14,374 nt of DNA from Brachionus plicatilis (GCA_010279815.1 QEOQ01000226.1:479963-494336); one strand, 5' to 3'; counted from the first letter of the stretch, positions 1 to 7,910 are shown. The notes: a model not told the origin generated them from the letters alone. A program made the numbers and translations.

Positions 1-396
1 AGTCATAATCCGGAAATACTAAATAACCTTGATCTAAAAAAGGAAATCGACAAATATATTATTCAAAATGAAGCTAATAGGATTATTCAGTCGGCGAAAA
101 ATGATTTTGTCTCTAGCGAAACATCAAATTTTATAAAAAATATTATAAGCAATATTACAGAATGGTCAAAAAGCTTAAGATTTTGGTTAATTATATCAAT
201 GAGTGTATGTTTGTTAGTTCTGAGCTTTATCATTTGTTGTGGCTTACGTCGAAGGCTTAGAAGAAAAGCCAAAACAACTAGAGAAAAGGGAACAAAACAA
301 GCCAATAATTTGATTCCACTATCAGACCAGCTGAAAATGATTTATCAACTGGAAAAAGCTAATTCTAAAATGTCAATAAAAGAAGCAATGCTATAA
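1..396 (+). CDS. C-terminus of an env-like membrane glycoprotein of the retrotransposon (5' partial)
   Basis: The frame is open from base 1 to a TAA at 394-396, giving 131 residues; the true start is outside the window. Residues about 35-60 are polar and amphipathic and include an Asn-Ile-Thr glycosylation sequon. Residues about 62-82 form one strong hydrophobic segment starting with Trp. It is followed at once by a basic stop-transfer stretch (RRRLRRKAK) and a charged tail of about 45 residues. One C-terminal membrane anchor with a short cytoplasmic tail, placed just before the 3' end of an LTR element, is the usual layout of an env-type protein. No sequence family was recognised, so the role in membrane fusion is inferred only from position and topology. 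It could instead be another membrane protein ORF carried by the element. Confidence 0.5.
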   Translation, partial: SHNPEILNNLDLKKEIDKYIIQNEANRIIQSAKNDFVSSETSNFIKNIISNITEWSKSLRFWLIISMSVCLLVLSFIICCGLRRRLRRKAKTTREKGTKQANNLIPLSDQLKMIYQLEKANSKMSIKEAML

Positions 397-621
397 ATTC
401 GGGACGAATTTTTTCGACCGAGGGGCATATGTGATATGACACGCAGTCAAAGAACATTCTAAAATATTTTAATTATTTAAACATGTTCTCATCGAACAAT
501 CTTTTATGTTTTTAATTATTTAAGTTAAATAATAAGTTATCTGTTTTTTATTATTTTATATAATTTATGAATTTTAATATTCTATTACTTAGCTTTTAAT
601 GCTGAGTTTCTTAAATATTAA

Positions 622-1017
622 TTAAGGAGAATTATTATAAATAGTCTCTACATTTTTATTGATAATAATAATAAAGAAAATATAAAACAACGATCCACTT
701 TAACTATCCTCCAGCCTCACAGGCACAACCGGGATCCACTTGGAGCTCGGAGACCTCTCTGGCAACAGGAAGCACCTCAGAGGGTGGAGAGACAACTCGA
801 TACTCCACCAATAACCAGAGCACATGGAATCAATGGTGGCCCGTGTCCAATTTGTTTAGAACAGTTTGAAAACTGTAATTCAATTGTTGAAACGGTTTGT
901 GGCCATCGAGCATGTGAAAATTGCATGTACCAGAACGTACGACATGGCAATCGAAACTGTCCACTTTGTCGCAGATCATTGGGACAGGTCCCATATCGTC
1001 TTGTTAACGAGCAGTAA
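622..1017 (+). CDS. RING-finger (C3HC4) accessory ORF of the retrotransposon
   Basis: The frame is open from 622 to TAA 1015-1017. It encodes a clear RING-HC finger near the C-terminus: CPIC, then 14 residues, then CGH, ACENC, 11 residues, and CPLC, which fits C-x2-C-x14-C-x-H-x2-C-x2-C-x11-C-x2-C. Such fingers bind two zinc ions and usually recruit E2 enzymes for ubiquitin transfer. No in-frame ATG precedes the finger. The first in-frame ATG (about 925) lies inside it, and a GTG at 784 is an unlikely eukaryotic start. A pyrimidine-rich acceptor ending CTCCAG at 714, in frame with codon 715, suggests that the ORF is the last exon of a spliced RNA. It sits between the env-like ORF and the polypurine tract. 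Ubiquitin-ligase activity is inferred from the motif. Confidence 0.7.
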   Translation, partial: LRRIIINSLYIFIDNNNKENIKQRSTLTILQPHRHNRDPLGARRPLWQQEAPQRVERQLDTPPITRAHGINGGPCPICLEQFENCNSIVETVCGHRACENCMYQNVRHGNRNCPLCRRSLGQVPYRLVNEQ

Positions 1018-1138
1018 TATTAATGTTAAACAACTTACTTGTTATTTTTTGTTGTTTGTTTGTTTGTTTGTTTTTTTTAGTTGTTAGCTTAGTGGTTAAG
1101 TAGTAGTTTTTTTCTAAAGCCTAATTGCCTCATAGTTT

Positions 1139-1150
1139 AGGGGGGAGGTG
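1139..1150 (+). promoter_or_regulatory. polypurine tract for plus-strand priming
   Basis: The run AGGGGGGAGGTG directly abuts the TGT that opens the LTR. This is the expected place and composition for the primer of plus-strand DNA synthesis in LTR retroelements. Confidence 0.75.
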
Positions 1151-1366
1151 TGTTAAGACCCGTGTCTTGACATCACTCTTTTCTTCTCTCTAGTCCTCTT
1201 ATAAATGTAAAGTTTAACTGCAGCTTAAGCACATGTACTAACCACTATATATATCACTTACTACTTGTTATAACTTTGGATTCCATTTAATAAACTATTT
1301 ACTAAATTAAATTGTTTTGTTTATTTCTTGGCTTAAATCCCTAAAGTCAAAACTTGAGACTTTACA
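1151..1366 (+). repeat. 3' long terminal repeat (216 bp)
   Basis: It starts TGTTAAGACC and ends GAGACTTTACA. The ends are imperfect inverted copies (TGTtAAGaC against TGTaAAGtC) with the canonical TG..CA borders. Inside are a TATA box (TATAAAT at 1200-1206) and a polyadenylation signal AATAAA at 1289-1294, in the correct order for a U3-R-U5 structure. A short palindrome AAGAC-CCGT-GTCTT lies at the left edge. The partner 5' LTR is outside the window, so the edges rest on the polypurine tract and the terminal inverted bases. Confidence 0.7.
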
Positions 1367-2044
1367 GAATATAAAGTACATGGGCTGCGTTTTCAGCATC
1401 AAAACTGTCAGAATAAAGAGTAGAAATTAATCGAAAATGATTATTTTCGAATCGACTCCCTCCAAGGAAATCAAAAGCCCATTATCTGACATATATTTTA
1501 AAATGGTTACAATAATTCTTTTTTCGTTTTTGAAATAAAGCGAAGGAGACATTACTCCTGAATTTTTAATTTTATTCGAAATTTATATCTAAAATAATAA
1601 AGATTTTTGAAAATTTTTTATTTAAATCTAGATAATTTTCTAAAAAGAATCAGTTTTTAATAAATTACTTGTTTCTTTTGAATGTATTTCATACTGAAGC
1701 TCTCGCTTTTACTTCCTGAAATTCTATTACGGTTTGATGTAAACTTGTTACAAGCAAATAAAGCAGGCATTTTACAATCCCGCTTCCATCTTTAAGTGGG
1801 TGCTCGGGTCTTTCTTTTTGAAATTAAGGGTTAACCATAGATAAATTCTCCCAGGTTCTAAAAGTAAAAGTTAAATCATTATTTATTAAATAATTATTTT
1901 AATAAAAATTAAATTAGGGCTTAAAATCTTTTCCACCAATTTTAGACCATTTTATTTTTGTCTGTTTTTTCCGTCCTTTATTCTGTAGCCTAAGACTTTA
2001 TCAAAGTCAAAATAAATGTCACCGGGATGGACATATTCTGGCAT
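1367..2044 (-). pseudogene. broken HP1-like chromodomain gene, truncated by the LTR
   Basis: Reading down from an ATG at 2044, the frame gives an N-terminal chromodomain half (FDFDKVLGYRIKDGK). After a one-base shift in an A-rich run near 1960, the second half follows (IKWSKIGGKDFK). A 63-nt GC..AG interval (1858-1920) then joins in phase to TWENLSMVNP, completing the Trp and TWE positions of a chromodomain. A Lys/Arg-rich tract follows in a shifted frame (ISKRKTRAP), ending near a GTAATT donor at 1668. After a further possible intron, 1485-1367 reads GLLISLEGVDS and, in another frame, YSDSFDAENAA. These resemble the start and middle of a chromoshadow domain. HP1 proteins bind H3K9-methylated chromatin. 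At least two shifts and stops make this copy non-functional as read, and the LTR cuts it at 1366/1367. The chromodomain call is fairly firm, the shadow domain tentative. Confidence 0.55.
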
Positions 2045-2078
2045 TATCCAAGAAGTAAATTATTAAAGTAATTTATTT

Positions 2079-3075
2079 TTATAATTTTACTTTTGAGGAA
2101 ACATTTTCATCTGATTTTGAAATCGTTATGGATGACTTTATTAAACTTTTTACTTGAATTAATTCAAAAGTTTCCATCAATTGAACTAGATGATTATTCG
2201 TAAATTGCTGTGTTTGGTCAATTGCATATTTAAATTTCTCAGTCTCATCACGTATTTCTGTGACTAATGTTTTAATGACCACGTCAAAGTCAAGAATATT
2301 CTTTGAGTAAATGGAATCGTCCATTGGAAAAGGCGGAAGTTCAATCTCATTCTCTTTTAATTAAAAATAAAATATTTTACAATTAAAATTTTAAACCTAC
2401 CATGACAAATTCAGGCAAATCACAATCGGTCAAATTCAAACTTTTTTCATTTTAAATTTTTTTACATTTCAATTCACTATTTCTGATTCGCTCACGTTCC
2501 AGTTCATCATTCTGAAAGTATAAATTAAAATTCAATTTTTTGTAAGATATCAGGAATCCTACTGAATTAAAATCATTGAAAGAGGAAAATGTTCTATTTT
2601 CGCTATAAATTGATGACTCCTTTAAAAAACAAGAATTAATTCTAATAAAAATCTATTAGTTTAATTTTTTTTACCACTTTTTCAAGCTCTTTGTGCTTAA
2701 ATTTCAAAACATCATTTAGAGCTTCTGTATCATATTCTTTAAGATGGAATGTAAGTTGACCATCATTTTGAACCCAGAAATTAATTAAACCGGTGTTTCT
2801 CGAAATATCTTCCAATTCTTTCTCTTCAATAGAAAATTTCAATCCCCTCTCTAAAAACAAATGTATAAAGCGCTTAAACAATTTAAAATAAAAAAACCTT
2901 TGATTAATGATTTAAACTGTTGAAAAATATTCTTTCCAATGTTGAATATTTTATCATATTCATGAAAAGCTTTCGTGTATAGCTGACTGATTTCTCTTTT
3001 CACAAATTTTGCTGGGCCTATTGACTTTCTTGATGAAATAGAAGATGATTTTCTTGTTTGATCATTTGATTCCAT
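2079..3075 (-). CDS. five-exon gene resembling kinetochore protein DSN1 (Mis12 complex), with an in-frame TAA
   Basis: Exons are 3075-2898, 2850-2675, 2619-2563, 2511-2401 and 2351-2079. The introns are 47, 55, 51 and 49 nt, all GT..AG and all in phase, giving 264 codons before the last stop. The N-terminus has a basic serine motif (RKSSSISSRKSIGP) that resembles the paired Aurora B sites of DSN1, followed by a helix-rich region, an NDGQL stretch and a C-terminal coiled-coil-like segment (DFDVVIKTLVTEIRDE). DSN1 is a subunit of the Mis12 complex, which links CENP-C and the Ndc80 complex. The match is by motif and order only. A TAA at 2452-2454 interrupts exon 4 at codon 157 with the frame unchanged on both sides. 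Exon 4 is 111 nt with phase-0 borders, so skipping it would keep the frame. AATAAA follows the last stop within 2 nt (2077-2072). Confidence 0.55.
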
Positions 3076-3206
3076 TTTAAAAAAATTATAAAAACACTTT
3101 TAATTTATCTAAAAAGAATTCAAAAATGATAAAAAAAATAATCAAGTCACTCAAGTTGACCATATATACAAAGAAAGGTAAACCTAAAATTGAACTAAAA
3201 GATACA

Positions 3207-3306
3207 ATGGATGCCTCGTCAATCAAGTTGTCCATAAGTAAATAAAAGAATAAATGGACGCCTCGTCAATCAAGTTGTCCATTAGGAAATAAAAGAATAA
3301 ATGGAC
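3207..3306. repeat. 47-bp tandem repeat (two copies plus a start of a third)
   Basis: The units begin at 3207, 3254 and 3301 with ATGGAY and share GCCTCGTCAATCAAGTTGTCC and an A-rich tail. Each unit carries ATGGAC...GTCCAT, an inverted 6-mer around a 17-nt core. A diverged relative of the core (TCACTCAAGTTGACCAT) lies at about 3147-3164. The array sits about 130 bp upstream of the start of the DSN1-like gene, so it could be promoter sequence or a local minisatellite. Confidence 0.8.
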
Positions 3307-4374
3307 AAAAATTCAATTTCTCTATTAGAGAGATGGAGTTAGAAAAAAAATTTTATCTCTTATTGGTAAACAGAATTCAAAAAATAAATTTTTAGGATAA
3401 ATTTTTAATTTTGAGAATTTTACTTCTAAAATTTAATATGTTTAACTTATTAAATTATTAATTTTCAAATTGCCTTTTTTATCAAAGTAAATTTAGACAA
3501 TAAAAATTTTAGTTTAAGCAGTCTAAATCTTGCCATCTTTTAGACAAATAGCTGACTGCAGTAAGCGGCATATGATTTGAATCAAATAGAAGCAAATTGT
3601 TATTTGACTGTGGTTTGTCGTGGTTATTTTGCAAAGATAAATGGCGTTGCATCTTTTTTGACTCAGTATTCGGCATTAGGACCTAAATAATTCATCATTT
3701 TATGTATTAGTTGAGTAATTCTATAGTTTGTTGTTGTCACAAGTGTCGGACGACAATATTTGATTTGACAAATTAGGCTCTTGTTCGGACAACATGCTCA
3801 AATTTCAGATCACTTTGACTTTTAGTTTCTTTCAGTCAAAGCTAACACTACTGGTGTCGAAGACTAGACTTTTGATTTTTGTCCGATTTTAAAGGTTTTT
3901 TTTGAACAATTTTTTTGTCTGAACTTTGGAATTGCAATTCTGACACGAAGGACAAATTTGACTGAAAAAAGCATTTTGAAAGCGAATGGAACACATTTTT
4001 TTCTTTAAACAAAAACGGTCATTTATTATTGATCACTCGTTACATTAAGTTTTTTTCTAAACGAAAAAATATCAAAAAAGGGAACATTTTGGAGATTAGG
4101 TAAACTAATAGTTCAAAAAACCTGAGAACAAGAATTGTTCTAGTAATAAATGAACCATAGTTCACTTAACCGACAAGACCCGAAAATTTTGTTTTTTTAC
4201 TTTAAAAATATTGACTTTAGTGATAATTCAAACTCCTTTAATGCATCTTTACAAATACTCAATTTAAAAAAAATGAAAAACAGAGCGAAGATAGTTCCTT
4301 TAATTACAAATATTATCTTAAATATCATCCTATTACAAACCTAGAGTCAAAATTATAAAAAAATAAGTAATTTA
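3307..4374. other. intergenic DNA without a supported gene
   Basis: The stretch is AT-rich with a somewhat more GC-rich patch at 3540-3900. I found no exon with convincing borders. Two semi-palindromic motifs, TGTCGGACGACA at 3744-3755 and TTGTTCGGACAACA at 3781-3794, are discussed in the findings. A short open frame at 4150-4344 has no recognisable domain. Confidence 0.5.
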
Positions 4375-4777
4375 TACTTGTGTAAAAACTTGGGATTTAT
4401 AATTAAAAGATTAACTTTAGTAAACCAATTTTTTTGTTGTATCAAATTATTTTAAGGTAAAATATGCCCCCATCCTTGAAAAGAATGGCCCCATATTCTG
4501 TAAAATAAAATTTCTGAGCACTCCAGAACCCATTTAAAATTAAACAAATAAAATTGAACAAACAAAAAATAGACTACAAAGTTTTGAAAAATTATTTTAT
4601 CCCAAAATTTTACCCCATCATGATAATCCCTGGACATTTTTTTTTCACACAATGCTTGGAATGTCTTTTCATACTGTTTGCTTGCACTTTTTACGTTTGA
4701 TTTATTATTTTTGGATTTTAAAATCGTTCATTTTATTGATTTTAAAATCGTACCATTTTGGCGTTTTTTCCATAAAA

Positions 4778-5798
4778 ATGGGCAAAAAAAAAGTATCTGA
4801 GGCTTAAAGGTGGCAAATAATTGGTCTATTGAAGAATAAGACCAAATCTCAACAAGATATAGCTGATCTAGTAGGAGTTTCAAGAAAATGTGTGATTAAA
4901 ACAAAGCTCAATTATGAGAAGACATCCATGGTCAATGAATTACCAAGGTCTGGTAGACCCCGAAAGAATAGAGTCTTTCATTTTTAGAAAGGTCAGAATC
5001 AATCCTACAACAAGCTAAAGACAGCTTGCCTCTGATTTTAGTTCTAAATTTCCAAATGTTACTGTTAGGAAAGACACTGTAAGAAAAAATCTATTAAAAA
5101 AAAAATACAGTCATATACTGCAATAAAAAAACCTCTTTTGACTGTATTGGATCGATCGAAAAGGCTCAAATGGTGCAAAGAACGACAAAGATAGACTGTT
5201 AATGACTGGTAAAATTTTTTTTCAAGTGACGAGTCTAATTTCGAAGTATTAAACAGAAAATCTAGAGTGTTTGTAAAACGTTTTGCAAACGAAAAGTATC
5301 ACCCCAAGTTTTGTTTACCAAAGTTACAAAATGGTGGAGGTTCGGTTGGTATTTGGGGATGTATTAATTATAAAGGTACTGGATGTTACTCTATTTATAC
5401 AGGCAGAATTAATCAATATGTGTACATGGACAGTCTGGAAAATAACATATTACCATCAGCCGAGAGATTATTTGATCAGAGTCAAGACTGGATTTTTCAG
5501 CAGGATGGCGCTAGAGCACATACTGCTAATTCCGTTTTTTATTGGTTTCAAGATAAAAAAAATAACAGTTCGCCTCTGGTGCCCAAGATCACCTGATCTC
5601 AATCCAATAGAGAATTTATGGTCATATATTGACCATAAAATGGTCAATACAAAAATTACGTCAGTAGAGCATTTAAAAAGCGTTCTTTTTGATGAATGGT
5701 TGAAAGTTCCTAGTGAAGTAGTAAACAACATGATTAAATCTATGCCAAAACGTGTCCCTGAGTGTATTAAAGCTAAGGGTGGGCATTTTAAATGTTAA
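4778..5798 (+). pseudogene. Tc1-like transposase pseudogene (DD34E)
   Basis: The span equals about 340 codons, normal for Tc1 transposases. The N-terminal part reads MGKKKVSEA, then an HTH region (SQQDIADLVGVSRKCV) and the GRPRK hook between the two DNA-binding domains. The catalytic residues are seen at SDES (Asp codon 5228), QQDGARAHTA (Asp 5504) and SPDLNPIENLW (Glu 5610). The last two are 34 residues apart once the shift is allowed for. Frames change near 4975, 5105 and in an A-run near 5555. Stops occur at 4805 (TAA), 5016 (TAA), 5192 (TAG) and 5210 (TAA). The protein would cut and paste the element at TA sites, but this copy cannot encode it. The C-terminal half is much better kept than the N-terminal half. 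Confidence 0.92.
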
Positions 5799-5803
5799 AA
5801 AAT

Positions 5804-5827
5804 AAATGTTCTAAATTTTGTAGACAT
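5804..5827 (+). repeat. inner direct repeat of the Tc1-like right end
   Basis: This 24-bp sequence (AAATGTTCTAAATTTT, then GTAGACAT) starts just after the transposase stop. It matches the outer copy at 22 of 24 positions. Confidence 0.7.
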
Positions 5828-6014
5828 TTTTTTTTTTTTAAAACTTCACTCCTTTTTTTTGCGGTTTTTTTACTTCGATTTTTTTTCTATTCTAGTTTTT
5901 GTACTTTTCCGATAAAAAAAATTTTTTTAAATAAATTTCAAAAAAAAAATATCTTTTTATTTTTTTATTTAGCCGCATGGCTTTCAAGAAACAAACCTTG
6001 CATAAAAAAATTTT

Positions 6015-6038
6015 AAATGTTCTAAATTTTCTATACAT
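6015..6038 (+). repeat. outer direct repeat of the Tc1-like right end
   Basis: This second copy of the 24-bp motif (AAATGTTCTAAATTTT, then CTATACAT) lies four bases inside the proposed transposon end at 6042. Together with the inner copy it forms a two-site transposase binding arrangement typical of IR/DR Tc1 elements. The binding role is inferred. Confidence 0.7.
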
Positions 6039-6399
6039 ACTGTATAAGATATCAACATTTTTTGTAAATATTTGAAAATTTAAAATTTTGTGATTCTTCT
6101 CCACGGTTTATATTAAAGGTAATTTAATTTAATTATTTTTAAATAAAAATTAATAAATCTTTTAGATAAATTTGATAATTAGTCAATTTATTAATAAAAT
6201 TCATGATGTTTAAAATTTTAATTTTTTAACCTTTGTTCCTGCAAAAATTGTCGAAAACTCAAAATTTCGATTTTAAGTCTATTCATAAAATTTGTTTCCT
6301 AGTTGTTTATTTCTATCTCTGGAGCGTTACAGATAAAAGAGATTTTCTCTTCCTTTGCGAGCTTGTGGTACTTGTCTTGGAATTTTCATACACTTATAA

Positions 6400-6549
6400 A
6401 AGAGATTCCCTAACGGTGATCAAAAACTTAAAGTAAGAACACCCAAGGAAGCCAATGTTATAAACCTACTTATTCGGCAGTATGAGTTTATTAACGGCAA
6501 AATAGTAAAAACATATAAAAAAAATCTTACTAATAAAAATTTTATTTAA
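6400..6549 (+). CDS. short orphan ORF, possible exon
   Basis: Between stops at 6397 and 6547 the + strand reads 49 residues of ordinary-looking, charged protein (KLKVRTPKEANVINLLIRQY, then EFINGKIVKTYKKN). Its composition is richer than the surrounding AT tracts. There is no in-frame ATG, so if real it is an exon or a gene remnant. No domain was recognised. It lies between the Tc1-like element and the foldback element and may be a piece of another transposon. Confidence 0.25.
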   Translation, partial: KRFPNGDQKLKVRTPKEANVINLLIRQYEFINGKIVKTYKKNLTNKNFI

Positions 6550-6690
6550 TTTTTTTTTTACTACTTAAAGCCTTAATAAAAATTCAATATATACATCAGG
6601 AAAAGAATATCCTTCTATTTAAAATTTTAAATGATCTTTTGTATTCATTTAATTTTTTTAATTTTCGTTGGGGGCTTTAAATCTAATAGA

Positions 6691-7424
6691 TAAGGTTCCA
6701 GAAATTCATAACTTAAGTGCTATCTGAATTTCTAATTTTTGACTTTAAATTCGTAAACTACGTCCTTTGAAACCCTAAAATTTATTTTTTTCTGGGGGAC
6801 TTAAAAAAAAAAATTTATATCCAGGTGACTAAAAAGAACCAACCCTTTAAAGAGTTGTAGGTCTTTCAGACTCAATTACTAAAAGATAAAATTATAATCT
6901 TTTTTAAAATTATATACATTCTGAAAGAGCATACAATTTTCTATACTCTGGTATATAGTTTTGTTTGAAAAAAGGATGTGCCAATTTTTATTATTGTAAA
7001 AAAGCCAAAAGAATACTTTTTTTCAGTTTAATCGTATGTAGTCCCAGGAATTACTTAATTAAAAATTTTACTTTTCCTGATTTTGATACTTTATTTAAAT
7101 AAAAAAAAATATAAATTCAAAAAGGTTAAAGCATAGATTTGTTCAGAATTTTGTTTAAAAAAGAAAAAAGCGGTTTATTAAGTAATCCCTGGGACTACAT
7201 ACAGTTAAACTGAAAAAAAGCATTCCTTTTGGCTTTTTTACAATAATAAAAATTGGCACATCATTTTTTCAAACAAAACTATCAGCTCTTTCTGGATATA
7301 AATTTTTTTTTTAAGTCCCCCAGAAAAAAATAAATTTTAGGGTTTCAAAGGACGTAGTTTACGAATTTAAAGTCAAAAATTAGAAATTCAGATAGCACTT
7401 AAGTTTTGAATTTCTGGAACCTTA
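6691..7424. mobile_element. foldback (long-TIR) non-autonomous DNA element with TA flanks
   Basis: The left arm 6691-7059 and right arm 7177-7424 are inverted copies along nearly their full length, around a 117-bp AT-rich loop. The outer termini are TA-AGGTTCCAGAAATTC and its complement ending CTGGAACCT-TA, consistent with a TA target duplication. Other matching blocks include CCTAAAATTTATTTTTT, GGGGGACTT, and the GTAGTCCC..TTACTTAAT block at the inner edge. The left arm is about 120 bp longer because of an internal insertion at about 6825-6950. No ORF was found, so it depends on a transposase made elsewhere, perhaps of the Tc1/mariner group given the TA flanks. Confidence 0.85.
6843..6945. 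repeat. extra palindromic segment inside the left arm of the foldback element
   Basis: Relative to the right arm, this part of the left arm is extra. It is itself folded: GTTGTAGGTCTTTCAGA on the left pairs with TCTGAAAGAGCATACAAT on the right, with an inner A-rich hairpin (AAAAGAT..ATCTTTTT). It may be a small element nested in the larger one, or a one-sided duplication. Its exact edges are uncertain. Confidence 0.5.
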
Positions 7425-7910
7425 ATGTTAATAATTTTAAAAGTAAAAGAATTTAATAAAATTGAAGGTAATGAATATCAAATTTAAAAAGGCATTTAAT
7501 TTAATAATAGGTACTGAAGGAAATAATTTTATCAGAATTACCAGCAACGTTGTATTTTTCTTTTTTAATATATATTTTCAATCTAACAAAATTACTATAT
7601 TTTTATTAAACTAATTAAAATTAAGTAATATTAATTTGTATTGGCTTTTAGAAAATGTATCCAAAATTTTTTTCAAGTAGTGATTTGACACTAGTATTTA
7701 GTTAATTTAGTAATAGAATTATTATTATAAAATTAATATATAGCATTAATTATGGTAAATATCACTAACTTGGTTTAAATAAGTTTTACAGGTGTTTTTT
7801 AAAAAGGATATCCAATATCATCTTCATTATTATAAGTCATTATTTTTTTATTTGAATAATATCACAAATAATATTCAAGTAATAAGTTGAAATTCAATGT
7901 ACCCTTTTCA
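7425..7910. other. AT-rich DNA, probable 3' flank of the next - strand gene
   Basis: No coding segment was seen. On the - strand an AATAAA signal lies at 7852-7847, about 60 bp past the stop of the exon at 7911-8036. The part nearest that exon is therefore probably its 3' UTR. Confidence 0.4.

Larger units (their letters stand above)
1..1366 (+). mobile_element. 3' part of a retrovirus-like LTR retrotransposon
   Basis: The segment ends in an LTR (1151-1366) preceded by a purine tract. Upstream of it are a membrane-anchored ORF of env type and a RING-finger ORF, all on the + strand. Gag, pol and the 5' LTR would lie left of the window, so the target-site duplication cannot be tested. The order env-like ORF, extra ORF, polypurine tract, LTR is what is seen. 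The assignment to a Ty3/Gypsy-type element is inference, because no pol sequence is present. The LTR edge falls directly on an exon-like - strand reading frame, which suggests insertion into a host gene or gene relic. Confidence 0.7.
4375..6042 (+). mobile_element. degraded Tc1-like DNA transposon with IR/DR-type end
   Basis: A transposase pseudogene (4778-5798) is followed by a right end that stops at ...ATACATACTG (6042) before TA (6043-6044), the expected Tc1/mariner target dinucleotide. The right end holds two direct repeats 211 bp apart, the layout of IR/DR elements in which transposase binds two sites per end. A weak mirror copy of the inner site lies at about 4573-4592, and a weaker outer one at about 4376-4404. 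The left boundary is therefore uncertain. No perfect left terminal repeat was found. Confidence 0.65.

Noticed and set aside
866..1087. second + strand frame overlapping the RING ORF
   Set aside because: It is a shadow of the RING frame ending in a T-run translation.
1440..1460. TTCGAATC resembling a tRNA T-loop
   Set aside because: No matching stems or acceptor arm surround it.
2079..2511. TAA read as a sense codon (altered genetic code)
   Set aside because: The other in-frame TAA codons (Tc1 relic, chromodomain relic) lie in sequences with frameshifts and are better explained by decay. The RING and env-like frames end normally at TAA.
3738..3892. possible small inverted-repeat element with TCGGAC ends
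   Set aside because: The ends agree only over a few bases and no target duplication is visible.
4150..4344. 64-residue + strand open frame
   Set aside because: It is rich in Asn, Ile, Leu and Lys as expected from AT-rich DNA, with no domain, no clear splice borders and no conserved look.
4452..4652. 66-residue - strand open frame left of the transposase
   Set aside because: It lies in the presumed left end of the transposon and has no recognisable features.
5792..6104. Phe/Lys-rich open frames on both strands at the right end of the Tc1-like element
   Set aside because: They are translations of A and T runs in the transposon end.
6233..6436. 67-residue + strand open frame
   Set aside because: It is Phe/Leu/Val-rich and low in complexity. 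The frame of 6400-6549 looks more protein-like in the overlapping part.
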